A stretch of 27,232 nt of DNA from a virus: IMG/VR virus record IMGVR_UViG_3300045902_000406, positions 1 through 27,232 of that record; one strand, given 5' to 3'. The number at the start of each line of letters is the position of its first letter. Position 1 is the first letter of the stretch. Below the pieces are notes generated by a model that ran no database searches, was not told the origin of the DNA, and was given only the letters and a program-made list of their open reading frames with translations. Of this stretch, positions 24,301-27,232 are shown piece by piece. The position numbers were made by a program, and so were the translations under genes.

Positions 24301-26298
24301 TACATCCAACGCAGAGAACAATCGCTTGTCAGAAAAGCTATTCGCACAAACTACGCAGATACTTTTGCTGAGTTGGATTGGCTAAGCGATCAATACACAA
24401 AAGCTGCAAAGAGCAAGTTTTCTTTTCTTGGCAAAACCGGGGAAGCGAGAATTCAAGATCCTTTTGGAGACTACGAACGGCTGGCATTGAATATCTCCAA
24501 ACGCGATGAATACGAGTTGTGGAGAGTTGTCAATGATTCAGTAGATTATGTTGGTAAAGGTGCGTATCGCGCTGCCGAATCTGCTTACAAATCTGCTGCA
24601 GAAGGAAAAATTTCTTGGGAAGATGCAAACAAAGCTCTTCAAAAGGTAGGTATCTCTGGGCCATTCTCCAGTCAACAGCAATTCTTGGAAGCGCAGATTG
24701 GCTCTGGTCAAGGAAATCTGGCGAAAACACTCGTAGCGAAAGGAAACACGTTTCTCACAAACGTCGGGCTGCGATTGGATACAATGCAAGCGGTTATCAA
24801 CGCTATTTCTACTCCTATCTTGCAAGGAGCAGAATTGAGCGCGATTAGCCGAATGATTTCTAAAGATCCGGAATTGAGCAGAATCTTTGCAGAAGCTACT
24901 TCTGTAACTCATCCGGATGGGTATAAAGTGCCCAGTCAATTCAAGTTGATTGCGCAAGCAATCAAAAACTATTTCGGCCCTGCCGGAAAAGAGCGATTGG
25001 AGCATTACAAGAAACTTGGAGCAGTTCGCGAGCCGCTTCTCCAGCATCATGCAAGTATTGAAGATATTGCGATGCTGCCGAAGATAGATGTCAGCAAATA
25101 CACTGCCGCCATGGATCGAGCCATTGAAACTGGCGCAAAGCTGACAGGGAATAATTTTGTAGAAGAATTCATTCGCTTCATGTCTGCCGATATCATGAAG
25201 CAACTCACTGACCCGGTAGTCGCTGCTGGAAAAATGTCAGTGCGTGAGCAGAATTCTTGGATGCAAATTTTCACCAATCGGGTTCACGGCAATTACATCG
25301 CTTCTCAACGCCCTATCGCTTTCCAAGGAACTGTTGGCGCTGCGCTTAGCTTGTTTCAAACATACCAATTCAACTTGCTGCAGCAGCTGTATCGTCATAT
25401 AGAAAATAAAGATCTTCGCACTATTGCCATCTTGGGATCGCTGCAATCCGGACTCTACGGATTCAACGGCTTGCCATTTTTTGATGCTATCAATACGCAT
25501 CTGATTGGCAATGCCAACATGAATGAAGGCCATCATGATGCATACAGCGCTGTATCAAAACTAGTTGGCAAGGAGGTTGGCGACTTTTTGCTGTATGGTG
25601 CTGCCAGCGCATTGCCGATATTTTCTGAAAAATCGCCAGCGCTATTTACTCGTGGAGACTTGAATCCGCGGCATCTGACAATTCTGCCCAATCCGATGAA
25701 TCCAAGCGAGATTCCAATTTTCGCGATCGGAGGACGCGTGTGGGATGTTGTAAAGAATCTTGGTTCTCAACTGACTGGTGGCGCTGACGCTGGCGCTGCA
25801 ATGCTTCATGCAATGGAGCATCAAGGACTTTCTCGCCCCTTGGCAGGATTGGCTGTTGCGTTGAGAGGAAGTTCAACAACCAGCAAAGGATCGCTGATTT
25901 CTGCCAACCAAGATTTTTTCTCGCTGCAAACTGCTTCAAGACTCGCAGGCGCTAGACCGATGGATGAAGCAGTTGCGCTGAATCATTACTTCCGCTTGAA
26001 TGCATACAAAGCAAAAGATCGTGAACGAGTCGAAAAACTCGGCACGATCATCAAGCAAAAAATGCGAGCAGGAACTTTTACGGAAGATGATGCGCTGGAG
26101 TTTATGAGTAAATACGCCGCTGCCGGGGGTCGTATCGAGAATTACTCACAAGCTATCCAGCGCTGGTTCAAAGCTGCTCATCAAAGCGATATCAATCGTT
26201 TGATGCAAGCACATCGTAGCAGCTATGGGCAGCGGTTGCTAGAAGTTATGGGAGCGGATCCTTTGGAGGATTTATCACCACTTGCTCCTGAACAGTAA
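21382..26298 (+). CDS. Giant internal virion (ejection) protein, 1638 aa (T7 gp16 role)
   Basis: Starts within the stop of the transglycosylase gene. The N-terminal part has Gly/Ala-rich hydrophobic stretches at about 87-100 (VGFIGGAFIPGGAA) and 198-214 (TFAALTGGAMGGAVGAIF), possible membrane-insertion segments. The long middle is charged and helical, without recognised catalytic motifs. The C-terminal part (about 1290-1500) has conserved-looking aromatic segments (LFQTYQFNLLQQLYRHIE, PRHLTILPNPMNPSEIPIFA). T7 gp16 is 1318 aa, so this protein is larger. It is the last and largest of the ejection series and probably helps form the inner-membrane end of the DNA channel. Its final 53 bases overlap a convergent gene on the other strand. 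Confidence 0.85.
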   Translation: MNYTNIVYAADTLRVQAGGKSIFETAPAAVAGVLTSAYAGIYNTATWYASKLTNSEHEPMDVAKTLDKLNGSWGDFYRENSQVIDTVGFIGGAFIPGGAALKGLKLLRAGAAPKALQPILGFTATKQQFYLEKGLSQIATEGSAVFSTFNKNKALSMSWGMADNLLQSLVFETAALASMHQSTLFAEESKKDMFLDLTFAALTGGAMGGAVGAIFTNSLFKQAGKKADALLRDVDVVNVRDALKLNFGDKAFSIIDDMLTLGKGLQDKEITFSLGQFGEKSFNFAAKDKALADTYRTASQRLEKSIREVSTDETVGAGLADYVKTYLAKAAEKQAPPEQIRKDMGAILFGLSKVRGLSPTLKEMDSEIMYFGHSTESLLDAGSFVRRSEADTPYRVVGGWDQMKSGVLGVDAANVREAWDAGFDFLVNPKTKKIHINPESTKLIRAGEEEDLFYRVIFDPRTGRQSDRVTAPTIADMAFGTAAGKLVATPTGVTAGGKTYAFKFGVYNESTNSIDQTARYVWSANLKQAPSSLLIDARDFALMDNDRLLRKMGDNTIRVRKLDGTVVAAENLHAVRSLAFETKIALLKDEKFIAKYLDNNGALELDRLAIALNVEREWLEKAIEEGFQGSRLFDLAKHRRDLTTYNSRENLVLLYEKAALDNSLDYPDMLTAFYARQYHAAEDARMAAATVLGEDYARLPDSVSSLRTGIADATGAGPGAFTFSNAEYTDKLRAWAQSSGAAAHLIGQERVKKAIEYVQPAFQKILANNNVEFAAVYQAYLRHNGHLFLDVENSRLVDLASYRKSIGKKDATFETIIKIEKPETLDAFKKFSEDHRRWFEQNKALAVARGEHPSWDPDAFYLPPVDTRATPYFAFVRHVPDKINTSNSEVTMIFARTEAELQRLATEIRSEFGDQVQVLFKNDTKDYYQAKRAYEYSSGLHSPQIDSFLRRQGKASSELPTMDPKSVVDTFVSYIQRREQSLVRKAIRTNYADTFAELDWLSDQYTKAAKSKFSFLGKTGEARIQDPFGDYERLALNISKRDEYELWRVVNDSVDYVGKGAYRAAESAYKSAAEGKISWEDANKALQKVGISGPFSSQQQFLEAQIGSGQGNLAKTLVAKGNTFLTNVGLRLDTMQAVINAISTPILQGAELSAISRMISKDPELSRIFAEATSVTHPDGYKVPSQFKLIAQAIKNYFGPAGKERLEHYKKLGAVREPLLQHHASIEDIAMLPKIDVSKYTAAMDRAIETGAKLTGNNFVEEFIRFMSADIMKQLTDPVVAAGKMSVREQNSWMQIFTNRVHGNYIASQRPIAFQGTVGAALSLFQTYQFNLLQQLYRHIENKDLRTIAILGSLQSGLYGFNGLPFFDAINTHLIGNANMNEGHHDAYSAVSKLVGKEVGDFLLYGAASALPIFSEKSPALFTRGDLNPRHLTILPNPMNPSEIPIFAIGGRVWDVVKNLGSQLTGGADAGAAMLHAMEHQGLSRPLAGLAVALRGSSTTSKGSLISANQDFFSLQTASRLAGARPMDEAVALNHYFRLNAYKAKDRERVEKLGTIIKQKMRAGTFTEDDALEFMSKYAAAGGRIENYSQAIQRWFKAAHQSDINRLMQAHRSSYGQRLLEVMGADPLEDLSPLAPEQ

Positions 26299-26509
26299 AG
26301 CCTTCAGAAAAAACTTTTTCTAGCGTTTGATCTAGCTTTTGTGTAATGGAATCGAGCAGAAGCAGTTCCTTGTTCAGCTCTTCCCAAAGAGAGCTAGACT
26401 GTATCACTTTGAAATTGAAGTATCTCTGAGCTGCTTGGGTATCGCGAAGAGTCGATTTGACAAGTCTGTACAGCAACCATGCTTCACTATCGGTTAGAGT
26501 GATTCTCAT
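26246..26509 (-). CDS. Hypothetical helical protein, 87 aa
   Basis: The start at 26509 has AGGAG nine bases upstream and overlaps the stop of the MazG-like gene (ATGA). The product is helical (MRITLTDSEAWLLYRLVKST; EELNKELLLLDSITQKLDQT) with a Pro-rich tail. No family is recognised. It is the last gene of the minus-strand operon and ends inside the 3' end of the giant plus-strand gene, so the two coding regions overlap by 53 bases tail to tail. The good ribosome site and helix pattern argue that it is real. Confidence 0.75.
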   Translation of the reverse strand: MRITLTDSEAWLLYRLVKSTLRDTQAAQRYFNFKVIQSSSLWEELNKELLLLDSITQKLDQTLEKVFSEGFTVQEQVVINPPKDPLP

Positions 26510-26946
26510 TGCTCTTTCTCCTGCTTGTCTACTTTCATCATTCTGTCAATGATGACTCTGCCAATATCCGGCGGTTTCCATCCTTCTGGTTTTAGCACCT
26601 TACCGTCGCTGCGAAAGTGGACTTTGCCATCAGCACCGCGCTTGCGCATGTTTGCTGCATGAACTTCGTTCCATGCTTCCTCGAACGGAAAACCCATTGC
26701 GTGGCAAAAATCGAGAAAAACATAGATAGAATCCACGCAAGCATCCAGTAGATCTGCTGCTGTATAGACTTCTGGAAACACGCGGAACGCAACAAGCGCT
26801 TCTTCAAACTCTCTTTGCGCTTCTTCGCGAATAAGATCTACTTGCTGATCAAATTCGTTCGCAGGAATCTTTTCAAACGGCCGCTCTCGTAGCGGCTTTC
26901 CCATTGCTTTGCGAAATTCGCCAACTTGTTGGAAATAGGTGCTCAT
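26506..26946 (-). CDS. MazG-like nucleotide pyrophosphohydrolase (all-alpha NTP-PPase superfamily)
   Basis: A 146-aa protein with AGGAAAGG upstream of its ATG at 26946. It has the superfamily signature: IREEAQREFEEAL (about 39-51, EExxxE metal ligands E42/E46), LLDACVDSIYVFLDF (66-80, D68 and D72) and the helix EAWNEVHAANMRKRGADGK (90-108) with the conserved Asn residues. These enzymes cut NTPs or dNTPs to the monophosphate and pyrophosphate using magnesium. In phages they may clean or adjust nucleotide pools or lower (p)ppGpp-type signals. It overlaps both neighbours by four bases, so three minus-strand genes form one operon, probably expressed early. Confidence 0.85.
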   Translation of the reverse strand: MSTYFQQVGEFRKAMGKPLRERPFEKIPANEFDQQVDLIREEAQREFEEALVAFRVFPEVYTAADLLDACVDSIYVFLDFCHAMGFPFEEAWNEVHAANMRKRGADGKVHFRSDGKVLKPEGWKPPDIGRVIIDRMMKVDKQEKEQ

Positions 26947-27232
26947 GGAATTTCCTTTCCTCGTAGCACGTTCTCATCAATGAAAATGTTTCTCTTGGCA
27001 GAAATGCTAGTTTGTCTTGCAAGGAAGCCTCGATGAGTTCCTTGTAACTGGAGACTCTGGATCTTTCCTGCTTGCTCCAAATTTGCCAGCACTTGCCCAA
27101 GATCTGCCGGTTTTTCCAAATCAGTTCTTACTGCTGGCCATATCTCCTTTACAGTTAGTGGTTTCTTCGCACCATACAATAGCTGCATAACTTTGTTTGC
27201 AGCTTCGCTGGTCTTTGATTTACCTAGTTCGC
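26943..27232 (-). CDS. Possible winged-helix DNA-binding protein (start beyond window edge)
   Basis: The frame stays open to the right edge. An ATG at 27188 would give 81 aa but has no ribosome site, and the residues before it (KTSEAANKV) continue the same helix, so the gene probably starts outside the window. The visible part reads as a small winged helix: a helix ending MQLLYGAKK, then PLTVKEIWPAV, then LGQVLANLEQAGKIQSLQLQ as recognition helix and wing. A basic tail follows (RQTSISAKRNIFIDENVLRG). The fold suggests DNA binding and perhaps regulation, but no family is recognised. Its stop overlaps the start of the MazG-like gene (ATGA). Confidence 0.65.
   Translation of the reverse strand, partial: ELGKSKTSEAANKVMQLLYGAKKPLTVKEIWPAVRTDLEKPADLGQVLANLEQAGKIQSLQLQGTHRGFLARQTSISAKRNIFIDENVLRGKEIP

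Noticed and set aside
27186-27188. ATG as the true start of the right-edge minus-strand gene
   Set aside because: No ribosome site precedes it and the open frame and helix continue to the window edge; treated as partial.

Overview
The window is the late (virion) half of a tailed phage genome, most likely a short-tailed podovirus of a Gram-negative host. Evidence: a large terminase with both ATPase and nuclease motifs, a portal, a scaffold-like protein, an SU10-type major capsid protein, a gp11-like tail adaptor, a nozzle-like protein, a repeat-built fibre, and a run of large ejection-type proteins including a lytic transglycosylase. No tape measure, sheath or baseplate genes are visible. No host can be named; no integrase, tRNA or CRISPR array was seen.

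Layout. Positions 1-446 hold the 3' end of a coiled-coil protein gene and a 55-codon gene, closed by a strong terminator (455-486). Positions 487-1090 are non-coding and rich in hairpins and short repeats. A plus-strand late region then runs to 26298. In order it holds a 97-aa coiled protein, a sigma-28-like sigma factor, small and large terminase, portal, a 103-aa overlapping gene, scaffold-like protein, major capsid protein, a strong terminator (8224-8257), a 105-aa protein, tail adaptor, fibre, a 140-aa protein, a one-membrane-span protein, a DUF1800 protein, a DUF1501 protein, nozzle-like protein, an 82-aa protein, a Gln/Thr/Asn-rich protein, and three ejection-type proteins of 309, 742 and 1638 aa. 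Three tightly overlapping minus-strand genes close the window (26246-27232): an 87-aa protein, a MazG-like nucleotide pyrophosphohydrolase, and a possible winged-helix protein cut by the window edge.

How it fits together. The phage sigma factor heads the late region and probably directs host RNA polymerase to late promoters. Terminase, portal, scaffold and capsid protein build and fill the head. Adaptor, nozzle and fibre build the tail. The 309/742/1638-aa series matches T7 gp14/gp15/gp16 in order and approximate size and probably forms an ejected channel across the envelope.

The most surprising content is an adjacent DUF1800-DUF1501 pair between the fibre and nozzle genes. This pair is normally a cellular, exported two-gene module of unknown function. 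Here both proteins keep their diagnostic motifs but lack signal peptides, which suggests recruitment as virion or tail components. I know of no described phage function for it.
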